From Gemmatimonadaceae bacterium (GTDB lineage Bacteria; Gemmatimonadota; Gemmatimonadetes; Gemmatimonadales; Gemmatimonadaceae), in contig JAIEMN010000045.1 of NCBI GenBank assembly GCA_019752115.1, positions 124,001 through 188,000 of the forward strand: a stretch of 64,000 nt of DNA, read 5' to 3'. A model generated the notes under the pieces. The model saw only the letters and a program-made list of their open reading frames with translations. It was not told the DNA's origin and did not search any database. This document shows positions 21,970 through 29,487 of the stretch, in pieces. A program made the position numbers and the translations under genes. Within the stretch, counting starts at the first letter, position 1. Each line of letters opens with the position of its first letter.

Positions 21970-22371
21970 TTAGACCGCCAGCCGCACGTCTGTCTTGGGG
22001 AAGTCCTCGCCGACACAAAGCAGTGGCCACCCCAATGAGGCCGACACCGCGTAGGCCAGACAGTCACCGTAATTCAGGACGGCCGGCGATCCGACGCCGC
22101 GCCCGAACCGCCGGTGTGCGTCGCGTGCGAACATCGCTTCACGCGCGCTGATGGGCACAACGCGGATCTCCAGACGCTGGAGGAAGGCATCCAGGGCGAG
22201 ATCGCCGCGCGCGCCGTGGCGCGCCCGGAGCACGATGCCCGCTTCCACGAGGGTGGCGGCGCCCACCGCGCGATCGGACGCGGCGTCGAGCACCGACGCG
22301 AGACGTGGCGCCTCCGCTTCTCCGGCGATCAGCGCGATGATCGCCGAACTATCGAGCACGACGCCACTCAT
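21970..22371 (-). CDS. vapC: VapC-like PIN-domain toxin
   Basis: 133 aa, ATG at 22371 overlapping the antitoxin stop as ATGA. PIN residues: Asp in VVLDSSAI, Glu in TLVEAGIVL, Asp in NYGDCLAYA and Asp in VGEDFPKTDV. It belongs to the VapC group that contains GDCLAYA and LCVGxDF motifs and is close in style to the second VapC at 23382. Predicted RNase that slows translation when free of its antitoxin. Confidence 0.88.
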   Translation of the reverse strand: MSGVVLDSSAIIALIAGEAEAPRLASVLDAASDRAVGAATLVEAGIVLRARHGARGDLALDAFLQRLEIRVVPISAREAMFARDAHRRFGRGVGSPAVLNYGDCLAYAVSASLGWPLLCVGEDFPKTDVRLAV

Positions 22372-22721
22372 CTCGGGAGACCATCCGCGTCGTATCCGAG
22401 GATCTCGTCGGCGGGGCGCGCATCCAGGATCGGCATCTCACGCACCATGGCCTGAATCTCCGCCAGACGGTCGGCGATCGACGGCAACGGCGCGCTGGGG
22501 ATCGGGGGGGAGCCGCTCGCCGTCCGCTCAGCACGAGCCGCGTAGTACGGGGTCGCTTCGGCGACGCGATTACTGGGCGTACGCCCTGCATGCTGTGCCA
22601 CCAGGTGCCGGACCGCCTCCCGGATGAGCTCGGCCGCGGACCGTCCTTGCACCTCAGCGTGCGCCTGCAGCGCTCGGTAGTCGGCGCTGTCCAGATAGAC
22701 CGTCGTCTTGATCGAAGGCAT
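22368..22721 (-). CDS. vapB: VapB-like ribbon-helix-helix antitoxin
   Basis: 117 aa, ATG at 22721. The N-terminus MPSIKTTVYLDSADYRALQA is a ribbon-helix-helix DNA-binding domain, followed by SAAELIREAVRHLV. The C-terminal part (RLAEIQAMVREMPILDARPA, then DEILGYDADGLPR) is typical of toxin-binding ends and resembles the end of the second antitoxin ([12 protein letters not shown]). The start codon lies at the edge of a 14-bp palindrome inside the promoter, so the mRNA is probably leaderless and autorepressed. Confidence 0.85.
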   Translation of the reverse strand: MPSIKTTVYLDSADYRALQAHAEVQGRSAAELIREAVRHLVAQHAGRTPSNRVAEATPYYAARAERTASGSPPIPSAPLPSIADRLAEIQAMVREMPILDARPADEILGYDADGLPR

Positions 22722-22755
22722 ATGGTACCATATATGGTAAGACATGCCGAGTCAA
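22720..22755 (-). promoter_or_regulatory. Promoter and palindromic operator of the VapBC pair
   Basis: On the minus strand TTGACT (22755-22750) is followed after 17 bases by TATGGT (22732-22727), a good sigma70-like pair. The -10 lies inside the perfect 14-bp palindrome ATATGGTACCATAT (22720-22733). The ATG starts at 22721, about where transcription should begin, so a leaderless mRNA is likely and the palindrome is the obvious VapB(C) binding site. Confidence 0.65.
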
Positions 22756-22895
22756 GGCTAAACCGCACATTGACATGAGGATACGTGTGCACCCAATCGG
22801 CTGGCGCATCCGCCCGATCCGCTGCAACGTGGGGGAGATCCCGCGCGGATCTTCCCACCTCACGCGAGCGCGCCTGTCGCCCAGCCCCACCGTGC

Positions 22896-23372
22896 ATGAC
22901 GTTCCTGAACATCAATCTGATGTGGGCGATCGTGCTGTTCGGCATCCTCCTCTGGACCACCGCCTGCGTGCTGCTCAACGCCGCGCTGCGTCGCGGCATG
23001 GGGATCATGGGGATGGTGCTGAGCTACAGCACGCTGGTGTGGATGCTCATCGATCTGCCGTTCAAGGAAGCGGTGGTCACCTGGAGTCTCTTCGCCGCGT
23101 TCGGCGGGTTCCTCACCGTCGTCTATGAACTGTGGGCGCGCCGCAAGTACGCCGGCACGGACCGGCGGCCGCGCCGGCTGGTGCGCATCGAAGGCGCGTT
23201 CCTGTGGCCGGCGATGATTCCCGATGCGGTGGGGCTCATGCTCAATGACGCGGGAATTATCCCCGCCGACGAGCGCAGTGAGACGCACCAGGAAGACACG
23301 TTGCGGATCACGGGCGAGCTGCCGGTGCCGGAGGTATCCGTGAAGCGACCCGCGCTTTACGATCTCCGCTGA
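22896..23372 (+). CDS. Small integral membrane protein of unknown function
   Basis: 158 aa from the ATG at 22896 (MTFLNINLMWAIVLFGILLW). Three clear hydrophobic helices: residues about 5-27 (LMWAIVLFGILLWTTACVLL), 35-55 (GIMGMVLSYSTLVWMLIDL) and 58-80 (AVVTWSLFAAFGGFLTVVY), then a polar region with a further weakly hydrophobic stretch (FLWPAMIPDAVGLMLNDAGI) and a charged C-terminus. I do not recognise the family. It is divergent from the VapBC pair and followed by a second, minus-strand VapC with a 9-bp gap between the stop codons. Confidence 0.75.
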   Translation: MTFLNINLMWAIVLFGILLWTTACVLLNAALRRGMGIMGMVLSYSTLVWMLIDLPFKEAVVTWSLFAAFGGFLTVVYELWARRKYAGTDRRPRRLVRIEGAFLWPAMIPDAVGLMLNDAGIIPADERSETHQEDTLRITGELPVPEVSVKRPALYDLR

Positions 23373-23381
23373 GCGGCGGAC

Positions 23382-23789
23382 TCAGTACGGGAGCGCGGAG
23401 ACGTCGGTGCTGGCGAAGTCGTTGCCGACGTAGAGCAACGGAAGGCCACGGGTCGTCGCGAGCGCATACGAGAAGCAATCACCGTAACTCAACGCCGCGG
23501 CATGTCGCCCACGCCCAAATCGCCGAGCGCCGTCACGCGCGCAACGCAGCTGCTCGGCATCAAAGGCCACGGCTTCGACGCGGAAATCGCGCAGAAACTC
23601 GTCAAGCAGCAGATCCCCGTTCGCCCCAAACCGCTGGAGCAGCACCAGGGTGCACTCAAGCACGGACGCCGACGACACGAGCCGCGGCCACGCGCTCTCC
23701 ACGGCATCCGCGAGCGCCATGGCGTTCGCTTCCCGGCAGATCATGGCAACAATCGCCGAGCTGTCGAGCACGACACCACGCGAGATCAC
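23382..23789 (-). CDS. vapC: VapC-like PIN-domain toxin
   Basis: 135 aa, GTG at 23789 overlapping the antitoxin stop as GTGA. PIN residues: Asp in [11 protein letters not shown], Glu in [10 protein letters not shown], Asp in SYGDCFSYA, Asp in [10 protein letters not shown]. Same subgroup as the VapC at 21970, only 1.4 kb away, but the partners differ (Rv0623/PSK-type here), so the two modules probably do not share antitoxins. Confidence 0.88.
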   Translation of the reverse strand: MISRGVVLDSSAIVAMICREANAMALADAVESAWPRLVSSASVLECTLVLLQRFGANGDLLLDEFLRDFRVEAVAFDAEQLRCARDGARRFGRGRHAAALSYGDCFSYALATTRGLPLLYVGNDFASTDVSALPY

Positions 23790-24034
23790 TTGGGCAGCCC
23801 AAACTCGTCGTACAGCATGTCGTCCGGCGAACGAGCATCGAGCACCGGCAGCGCCTGCATCCGTTCGTGGATTCGCTGCAAGGCCGCGCGCAGGGGCGGG
23901 TACCGATGTCCACGCGCGCGCTCGAGCCGTTCGGCGATCGCGACACGGATGGCTTCGGTGATGGTCTCGCCCGTCACCTCGGCGAGTTCACGAGCGAGAC
24001 GGTCGGTTTCGGGATCCTTGATGCTGAGTGCCAT
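23786..24034 (-). CDS. vapB: VapB antitoxin, Rv0623/PSK type
   Basis: 82 aa from the third of three consecutive ATG codons (24040, 24037, 24034). The N-terminus [20 protein letters not shown] and then [19 protein letters not shown] is the classic short Rv0623-like antitoxin, followed by a toxin-binding end [15 protein letters not shown]. The upstream region is AT-rich and contains the palindrome TACCTAGGTA at 24067-24076. Together with the overlapping PIN gene it forms a normal VapBC operon. Confidence 0.86.
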   Translation of the reverse strand: MALSIKDPETDRLARELAEVTGETITEAIRVAIAERLERARGHRYPPLRAALQRIHERMQALPVLDARSPDDMLYDEFGLPK

Positions 24035-24066
24035 CATCATCTCGTATAGAAAGCTAGAAAATAATC

Positions 24067-24076
24067 TACCTAGGTA
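24067..24076. promoter_or_regulatory. Palindrome upstream of VapBC, possible operator
   Basis: Perfect 10-bp palindrome TACCTAGGTA in the AT-rich divergent region between the VapBC pair and the M20 amidohydrolase gene. Its place 27-33 bp upstream of the vapB ATG triplet fits an operator. A TATACG element lies two to eight bases before the first ATG. Confidence 0.4.
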
Positions 24077-24157
24077 TATCCAGGGGGCAACCCCGTCTGT
24101 CGAAGTGCGCTGAGCAGGTGCTACCTTCGCCTCCTCCTTACAGCCAGAATCGACCGC

Positions 24158-25462
24158 ATGCTCCGTTCGCTCGCCCTTGCCGCCGCTCTCCTCTTCGCGC
24201 CCGCCCTCGCCGCCGCGCAGCAGGCGCCGACCTCCGACCTCGCCAAGCTCATCGAGGCGAAACTGCCGGCGGTGATGCCCAAGGTCGTCGCGTGGCGCCG
24301 CGACCTGCATGAACATCCGGAGCTGAGCGGGCAGGAGGTGCGCACGGCCAAGATCGTCGCCGAGCATCTCAAGAGTTTGGGGGTCGAGGTGCACGAGCAG
24401 ATGGGGCTCACCGGCGTGGTGGGCGTGCTCAAGGGCGGGAAGCCCGGCCCGGTGGTCGCGCTGCGCGCCGATATGGACGCGCTCCCGGTCACGGAGCTCG
24501 TGGACCTGCCGTTCAAGAGCAAGGCGAAGGCGATGTGGCAGGGGCAGGAAGTGGGCGTGATGCATGCGTGCGGGCACGACAATCACGTCGCCATTCTCAT
24601 GGGCGTTGCGGAAGTGCTCGCGGGCATGAAGGCGCAGGTACCGGGCACGGTGAAGTTCCTCTTCCAGCCCGCCGAGGAAGGGTTGGGGGGCGCGCAGGCC
24701 ATGGTCGATGCCGGTGCCCTCGCGGAACCCACCCCGAACGCGATCTTCGGGTTGCATGTCTGGCCGCAGCGCACGGGTTCGCTCAACATCCGCGTGGGCC
24801 CGCAGATGGCAGCGGCCGGCAACTTCACGATCATCGTGAAGGGGAAGCAAACGCACGGCTCCCAGCCGTGGAGCGGCATCGACCCCATCGTGGTGGCGTC
24901 GCAGATCGTGCTCGGGCTGCAGACGATCGAGAGCCGTCAGGTGAATGTGTCGTACCTGCCCAGCGTGCTCACCGTCGGGCAGATCACCGGCGGCAATCGC
25001 AGCAACATCATTCCCGACAGTGTGGTGATGGTGGGGACGCTGCGCACGTTCGACGATGTGATGCGCGCGGATATCGCGTCACGGATCAAGCGCACCGCCG
25101 AGCAGATCGCGGCGAGCGCCGGTGCCACGGCGCTGGTGACGGTGGACAAGGGCGGGCTTGTGCAGGCCAACGACACCACGCTCAGCGAGCGCATGATCCC
25201 CACCCTCAAGCGCACGGCCGGCTTCGGGGGCTTCAATCTCGTCGGGCCGATCATGGCGAGCGAAGACTTCCCGGTGTTCGCGACGAAGATCCCGAGCCTC
25301 TTTGTCTTCCTTGGCGTCACGCCCAAGGACAAGGATCTCGCGAGCGCGGCGCCGAATCACTCGCCGCTGTTCTTTGCGGATGAAGGCGCGCTCGAGACGG
25401 GGGTGCGCGCGATGGCCAACCTGGCGACGGATTACCTAGCCGGCGGGAAGGTTCGCCAGTAA
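24158..25462 (+). CDS. Secreted M20-family amidohydrolase (N-acyl amino acid / hippurate hydrolase type)
   Basis: 434 aa with a signal peptide ([20 protein letters not shown]). Metal-binding metallopeptidase of the M20D group: [29 protein letters not shown] (His and Asp ligands), PAEEG (Glu pair), GLHVWPQ and a C-terminal SEDFPVF with the last ligands nearby. The central dimerisation domain ([20 protein letters not shown]) is present. Such enzymes hydrolyse N-acyl amino acids or amino-acid conjugates in the periplasm. Its 3' end overlaps the convergent Uma2 gene by 27 bp. Confidence 0.9.
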   Translation: MLRSLALAAALLFAPALAAAQQAPTSDLAKLIEAKLPAVMPKVVAWRRDLHEHPELSGQEVRTAKIVAEHLKSLGVEVHEQMGLTGVVGVLKGGKPGPVVALRADMDALPVTELVDLPFKSKAKAMWQGQEVGVMHACGHDNHVAILMGVAEVLAGMKAQVPGTVKFLFQPAEEGLGGAQAMVDAGALAEPTPNAIFGLHVWPQRTGSLNIRVGPQMAAAGNFTIIVKGKQTHGSQPWSGIDPIVVASQIVLGLQTIESRQVNVSYLPSVLTVGQITGGNRSNIIPDSVVMVGTLRTFDDVMRADIASRIKRTAEQIAASAGATALVTVDKGGLVQANDTTLSERMIPTLKRTAGFGGFNLVGPIMASEDFPVFATKIPSLFVFLGVTPKDKDLASAAPNHSPLFFADEGALETGVRAMANLATDYLAGGKVRQ

Positions 25463-26053
25463 GTCGGCGAGGGGGATGCGCAGGCCGGGGAGGACGGGGT
25501 CGCCGGTGAGCGCGTCGTGCTCCGTCAGGAGAGAAATAGTGCCGTCGGCGGCGAACTGCTGCGCCGATCGGCGCTGCGGGTCGATGACCCAGACGAGGGA
25601 CGTGCCGGCGTTCAGCCAGTCGCCGACCTTGGAAAGTACCTCGCCCGTGCGGTCGTTTGGTGAGCGCACCTCCACCGCCAGATCGGGCGCGAGTTCCGGA
25701 AAGCCGCGCGTCTCGAGGGGCCGCCGTTCGGTGTACACGAACGCGACATCCGGCGCGCGCACCGTATCGGGCTCTCGGGTCAGCGTAAAGCCCGTGTCGG
25801 CGGCCAGCAGGTCGCCCAAGGGCTCCGTCGCCCCACGTGCCACGCGATCGTTCTCGAGCCATGCGCCGAGTCGCAACAGGACTCGGCCGGCCACGACCCC
25901 GTGGTAGAAGCTGGCGGGTTCGTGCAGGACGAGTCGACCGCGCACGAGCTCCGTGCGCTTGCCCGGCACGTGATATGTGAAGAGCTCATCGGCGGTCATC
26001 AAGGCCGGCGCGTCGGTCATGACGGGCGTGCTCCGCAGCGGGGTCGTGGTCAT
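25436..26053 (-). CDS. Uma2-family PD-(D/E)XK endonuclease-like protein (copy A)
   Basis: 205 aa, ATG at 26053 (MTTTPLRSTPVMTDAPALMT). Uma2/DUF820 fold: YHVPGKRTELVRGRLVLHEP, APDVAFVY, then PELAPDLAVEVRSPNDRTGE with the catalytic D..E.. pattern and the helix lysine in LSKVGDWLNAG, then LVWVIDPQRR. The biological role of Uma2 proteins is unsettled. It shares the N-terminal MT-T start and its upstream element with two other copies here (32956 and 39561), and like them it follows a TPR kinase on the same strand. Confidence 0.87.
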   Translation of the reverse strand: MTTTPLRSTPVMTDAPALMTADELFTYHVPGKRTELVRGRLVLHEPASFYHGVVAGRVLLRLGAWLENDRVARGATEPLGDLLAADTGFTLTREPDTVRAPDVAFVYTERRPLETRGFPELAPDLAVEVRSPNDRTGEVLSKVGDWLNAGTSLVWVIDPQRRSAQQFAADGTISLLTEHDALTGDPVLPGLRIPLADLLANLPAG

Positions 26054-26072
26054 GTGGGCACGGTAGGCCGCG

Positions 26073-26140
26073 GCGTCACTGCCGCGTCACCGGCCTGCAC
26101 AAAAACGATACGCTCGGCGGGCGCGCCGAGTCTACTCGGC
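26073..26140 (-). promoter_or_regulatory. Shared kinase-Uma2 intergenic element, copy A
   Basis: Plus-strand order: GCGTCA (26073-26078), GCGTCA (26084-26089), a variable spacer, then ACG and three arms: CTCGGC, six bases, GCCGAG, the tetraloop TCTA and CTCGGC, ending at 26140. Read on the minus strand, TGACGC boxes 11 bp apart stand 18 bp upstream of TACCGT, itself six bases before the Uma2 ATG. The hairpin lies between the kinase stop (26152) and that promoter. The same arrangement recurs at 32975-33040 and 39582-39649. Confidence 0.65.
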
Positions 26141-26151
26141 GGCCGCCCGCA

Positions 26152-28545
26152 TCAGCGTGCGCGGGGCGTTAGGCCCGCCCGCACGGGCGAGTTCTCCAGA
26201 TGCAATCGCGCGAGCGCGGCTTGAAAGCGCGGTTGCGTGCGCATCGGGTCGAACAGCGGCGACACGAGGACGTTCGAATAGATCAGATCCCCATCGCCGG
26301 CGCTCGCCCGTTCGAGGGCGTCGAGTGCGCCTGCCGTGTCGCCTCGAGCAAAACGCGCGAGGAATCGGCTATTCCAGACACCGCGGACGTTGTCCGGTAG
26401 CGCGTCCACGCGCTTCTCGATTGGCGCCGCAAGGGCCACCTTGCCGCCTCGGCGCATCGCCAGCACCAGCAAACCGAGGCGCATGGGATCGTCGGTCGTC
26501 TCCGCAAAGCGGGTGGCGTACTCCGCCGCCCGCGCATTCTCGCCCGCCGCGAGCAGCGTCAACAACAGCATGCCCTGTCCGCTGAGCACCGACGGCGTCA
26601 GTTCATGCGCACGCACGGCATCGCGGATGCCCTGCTCTCGCTGTCCGGCGAGCACCTCCGTAAGGCCGAGATAGACGAGTCCCGTGGCGAACATCGGGTC
26701 GAGATCCCGGACGCGTTCGAAGGCCCGCTTCGCGGCCGCAATGTCACCGTAGTTCGCCGCCCGGAATCCGAGCTGCCAGTGCGCGATCGTGTTCAGCGAG
26801 TCGAGAGCGATCGCGCGCTGCGCCTCGCGCTCCGCCAAATCCCAATCCAGACGGGCGTGGGCGATGGCGGCGAGCGCGGTATGTCCTTCGGTGCTCAGCG
26901 AGTCCAAGGCCAGCGCGCGTCGAGCGGCCGACTCGGCAATCGGGATGGCGTCGCGCGGGTGGACCAGCTGAAAAAACGGTGATCCGTTCACAGACAGCGC
27001 CTTGCCAGCCCATGCGCGAGTGAACAGCGAGTCGCGCTTGATGGCTTCATCAAAAAAGCGCGCCGCATCGGCGTACACCGGCCCCCGATTGCGATACACC
27101 TGCATGCCACGCAGGTAGTAGTCGTAGGCTTCGGCGTTCGTCGTGCCCGCACTCGTGGCCGTCGCACTCAGCCGCAGTTGCAACTGCCCGGCAATGGCCT
27201 GCGCCAGCTGCTCCTGCATCTTGAACACATCGCGCGCGTCTTCTTCGAAGGTGTTCTGCCAGAGTACGCGCCCGTCGCCCGCGTCGCTCAACTCCGCGGT
27301 GACGCGCACGCGATCGCCAGCTCGACGGAGACTGCCAAGGAGAATCGTGCGCACGCCAAGCGTGTCGCCGAGCTGCCGGGCGGTGAGTGTCGAGCCCTTG
27401 AAGCGCGCGGCGGTGGAGCGGCCGGCGAGGCGCAGCCCCGGGACGCGCGAGAGGACCGTCGTGAGTTCGTCGGCGATCCCGTCAGCGAGATAGACGTTGG
27501 CGGTGTCGCCGCCCACGGATGCGAACGGGATGACGGCGAGCGACGGCGCGGTGCTCGCGGTACCGGCGGCGGCAACCGGTGCGGCGGTGGATCGCGTCTG
27601 CCACCAGCCGTAGGCGGCCGCCGCCGCCACGAACAGTGCCGCAATCGGCACCAGCCGCTTCCACGACGGCGGCGTGATCGGCGCCTCCGCCGTACGCTCG
27701 TTACTCGCCGAGAGCGCAGCGAGCACGTCGTCCATGCGCGCTGGTCGATCGTTTGGGTCCTTGGCCAGGCAGCGCGCGACGAGCGTGCGCACCATCGGCG
27801 TCACCTGCGAAACCGTCACTGCCGGCGCGGGCGTCGCGATATGCGCCGCGGTCATCGCGGCCGGCGTCGTGCGATCGGCGAACGGATGCGCGCCCTGGAG
27901 CAGTTCGTAGGCGAGCACACCCCACGCATACAGATCAACGCGATGATCAGCGTTGATGTCGCCGGTGGCCTGTTCGGGCGCCATGTACGCCGGCGTACCG
28001 ATGGCCATGCCGGCCTGCGTGAGCGTGGCCTCCGGGGCCTGCGTCCGCGAGGCACTGACGGCCTTGGCAATGCCGAAGTCGGCCACCACCGCCGTGCCGC
28101 TCGAGAGCAGCACGTTCTCGGGTTTGATGTCGCGGTGCACAATGCCGCGGGCGTGCGCATACGCCAACGCCTGCGCCACGTTGCGCAGAATGCCGAGCGC
28201 ATCGGCCATGGGGATCGCCCCGCGCGTCATCCGCTCCCGCAGCGACTCACCGGCCACGAACGGCATCGTGAACCAGGGCAGTCCATCGGCGGTGGTGCCG
28301 GCGGTGAGCACGGGCACGATGTGCGGCTCCTGCAGCGACGCGGCGAGCTTGATCTCGCGCGTGAAGCGCTCGCTGCTGAGCCCCGCGGCCAGCTCGGGCG
28401 ACAGGACCTTCACGACCACCTCACGCCCCAGCGCCTCATCACGCGCGAGGAAGACGCGCGACATGCCGCCGCCGCCCAGCTCACGCTGGAGCACGAGGGC
28501 GGCGCCGAGGGCGGCTTGAAGTTGGTCGCGGAGGGGAGAGGTCAT
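26152..28545 (-). CDS. Membrane Ser/Thr protein kinase with TolB-like and TPR domains
   Basis: 797 aa, ATG at 28545 (MTSPLRDQLQAALGAALVLQ). This is a divergent kinase head: GGGGMSRVFLARD instead of GAGGMATVYLARD, VVVKVLSPELAAGLSSERF, then HRDIKPENVLL, DFGIAKAV and GTPAYMAPEQ. The kinase at 44305 has the same style. A hydrophobic helix at about 295-318 leads to a COG5616 module (LAVIPFASVGGDTANVYLAD, VRTILLGSLRRAGDRVRV) and TPR-like helices ending in FDPMRTQPRFQAALARLHL. It is followed by the hairpin/promoter element and Uma2 copy A. Confidence 0.92.
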   Translation of the reverse strand: MTSPLRDQLQAALGAALVLQRELGGGGMSRVFLARDEALGREVVVKVLSPELAAGLSSERFTREIKLAASLQEPHIVPVLTAGTTADGLPWFTMPFVAGESLRERMTRGAIPMADALGILRNVAQALAYAHARGIVHRDIKPENVLLSSGTAVVADFGIAKAVSASRTQAPEATLTQAGMAIGTPAYMAPEQATGDINADHRVDLYAWGVLAYELLQGAHPFADRTTPAAMTAAHIATPAPAVTVSQVTPMVRTLVARCLAKDPNDRPARMDDVLAALSASNERTAEAPITPPSWKRLVPIAALFVAAAAAYGWWQTRSTAAPVAAAGTASTAPSLAVIPFASVGGDTANVYLADGIADELTTVLSRVPGLRLAGRSTAARFKGSTLTARQLGDTLGVRTILLGSLRRAGDRVRVTAELSDAGDGRVLWQNTFEEDARDVFKMQEQLAQAIAGQLQLRLSATATSAGTTNAEAYDYYLRGMQVYRNRGPVYADAARFFDEAIKRDSLFTRAWAGKALSVNGSPFFQLVHPRDAIPIAESAARRALALDSLSTEGHTALAAIAHARLDWDLAEREAQRAIALDSLNTIAHWQLGFRAANYGDIAAAKRAFERVRDLDPMFATGLVYLGLTEVLAGQREQGIRDAVRAHELTPSVLSGQGMLLLTLLAAGENARAAEYATRFAETTDDPMRLGLLVLAMRRGGKVALAAPIEKRVDALPDNVRGVWNSRFLARFARGDTAGALDALERASAGDGDLIYSNVLVSPLFDPMRTQPRFQAALARLHLENSPVRAGLTPRAR

Positions 28546-28723
28546 GCGTGCGCTGGGAGTTTATCGCTGGCAACCGCGCAGGGTAATGCTGGCCGCGCGG
28601 GCGGGCGTCATTTTCGCACGGCGCGGAACGAAGACCGGACGGACGCGCCGGCACCTTGATCCCGGGCCGGCCCCCGCCCAGCTTTCCCACGTCGGTCCTG
28701 CGCGCTTCTGCGCAGCCGGCATT

Positions 28724-28835
28724 CAGTTGGGGAGTAGCCACCCGCCGTTGGCGGGCGCTGCCGATCGTCAACACGAGGCCTTGGCCTCCGGTCGGTGGCA
28801 TGACACGGACACCGTGTCATTGCGCGAGACCACTG
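28724..28835 (+). promoter_or_regulatory. Probable yybP-ykoY (Mn2+) riboswitch
   Basis: The conserved blocks known for this class occur in order: GGGGAGTAGC (28729-28738), GTCAACACGA (28767-28776) and GCGAGACC (28824-28831). Helices: closing stem CAGTTGG/CCACTG (28724/28830), hairpin CCCGCC-GTT-GGCGGG (28741-28755), hairpin GAGGCC-TT-GGCCTC (28775-28788) within an outer CCGA/TCGG pairing, and hairpin ATGACACGG-ACA-CCGTGTCAT (28800-28820). The class binds Mn2+ and usually controls Mn export genes; here it precedes an OmpH/Skp-like gene. This fills most of the 331-bp gap 28546-28876; the rest, next to the kinase start, shows nothing I can name. Confidence 0.83.
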
Positions 28836-28876
28836 CACACCTGTGCCGTGGCTCGCGTTGTCTCCTGGAGGCAGCC

Positions 28877-29470
28877 GTGGGGCGCGGCCATACCCGGACC
28901 GTTGCCATGTCCCGCCCCTCCATTGCCCGTCACGCCGCCGCGATCCTCCTGACGCTCGCGGCTCTCCTCACCCCGGCGTCTCGCGTGCACGCCCAAAAGA
29001 GCGCCGCCGGTCGCCCCACGCGTATTGCGGTCTTCGACTCACGCACCGTGCTCGATTCGATGCCGGAGCGGCGTGGCGCCGAGTCGGAGTTCGCGTTGGA
29101 GCAGGCCAAGGCGCGCACCATGCTGGGGGCGGCGACCGATTCGCTACGCGCGGCCGTCGAGGAGTTCGCCAAGGTGGAGTCGCAGATGACGCCTCGCCAG
29201 CGCGAGGCCACCACCATGCATCTGCGCGCGCGCGAGCTGATGGTGGAGGAGATGGTCGCCCATCTCGAGCAGGTCGTGATGCGGCGACAGGCCGAACTGC
29301 AGGCGCCGCTGCGCGAGCGCATCCTGCAGGCGGCGCGCACGGTGCGCGTGCGCGAGGGCTATGACCTTGTCATCGATCTCGCGAGCGATGGCTCCATCAT
29401 CGATGCCGACGCCCGCATCGATCTGACCGCCGCCATCATTCGCGAACTGCGGAGCGCCGCGCGCAAGTAG
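28877..29470 (+). CDS. OmpH/Skp-like periplasmic protein
   Basis: 197 aa from the GTG at 28877, chosen because GGAGG (28867-28871) sits five bases upstream; an ATG at 28907 is the alternative and also leaves a full signal peptide (SIARHAAAILLTLAALLTPA, ...HAQ). The mature part has the OmpH pattern: RIAVFDSRTVLDSMPERRGA, a long charged helix (residues about 75-150, with AVEEFAKVESQMTPRQ) and a final YDLVIDLASDGSIIDADARI. Skp/OmpH proteins are periplasmic chaperones for outer-membrane proteins. The Shine-Dalgarno lies in CTCC-T-GGAG, so it could be sequestered by the riboswitch expression platform. Confidence 0.8.
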   Translation: MGRGHTRTVAMSRPSIARHAAAILLTLAALLTPASRVHAQKSAAGRPTRIAVFDSRTVLDSMPERRGAESEFALEQAKARTMLGAATDSLRAAVEEFAKVESQMTPRQREATTMHLRARELMVEEMVAHLEQVVMRRQAELQAPLRERILQAARTVRVREGYDLVIDLASDGSIIDADARIDLTAAIIRELRSAARK

Positions 29471-29487
29471 GCGCGCGGCGGGGGGGC

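Noticed and set aside
28800-28820. ATGACACGG/CCGTGTCAT inverted repeat as a stand-alone operator
   Set aside because: It fits as the last hairpin of the yybP-ykoY-type riboswitch between the conserved blocks, which explains it better.
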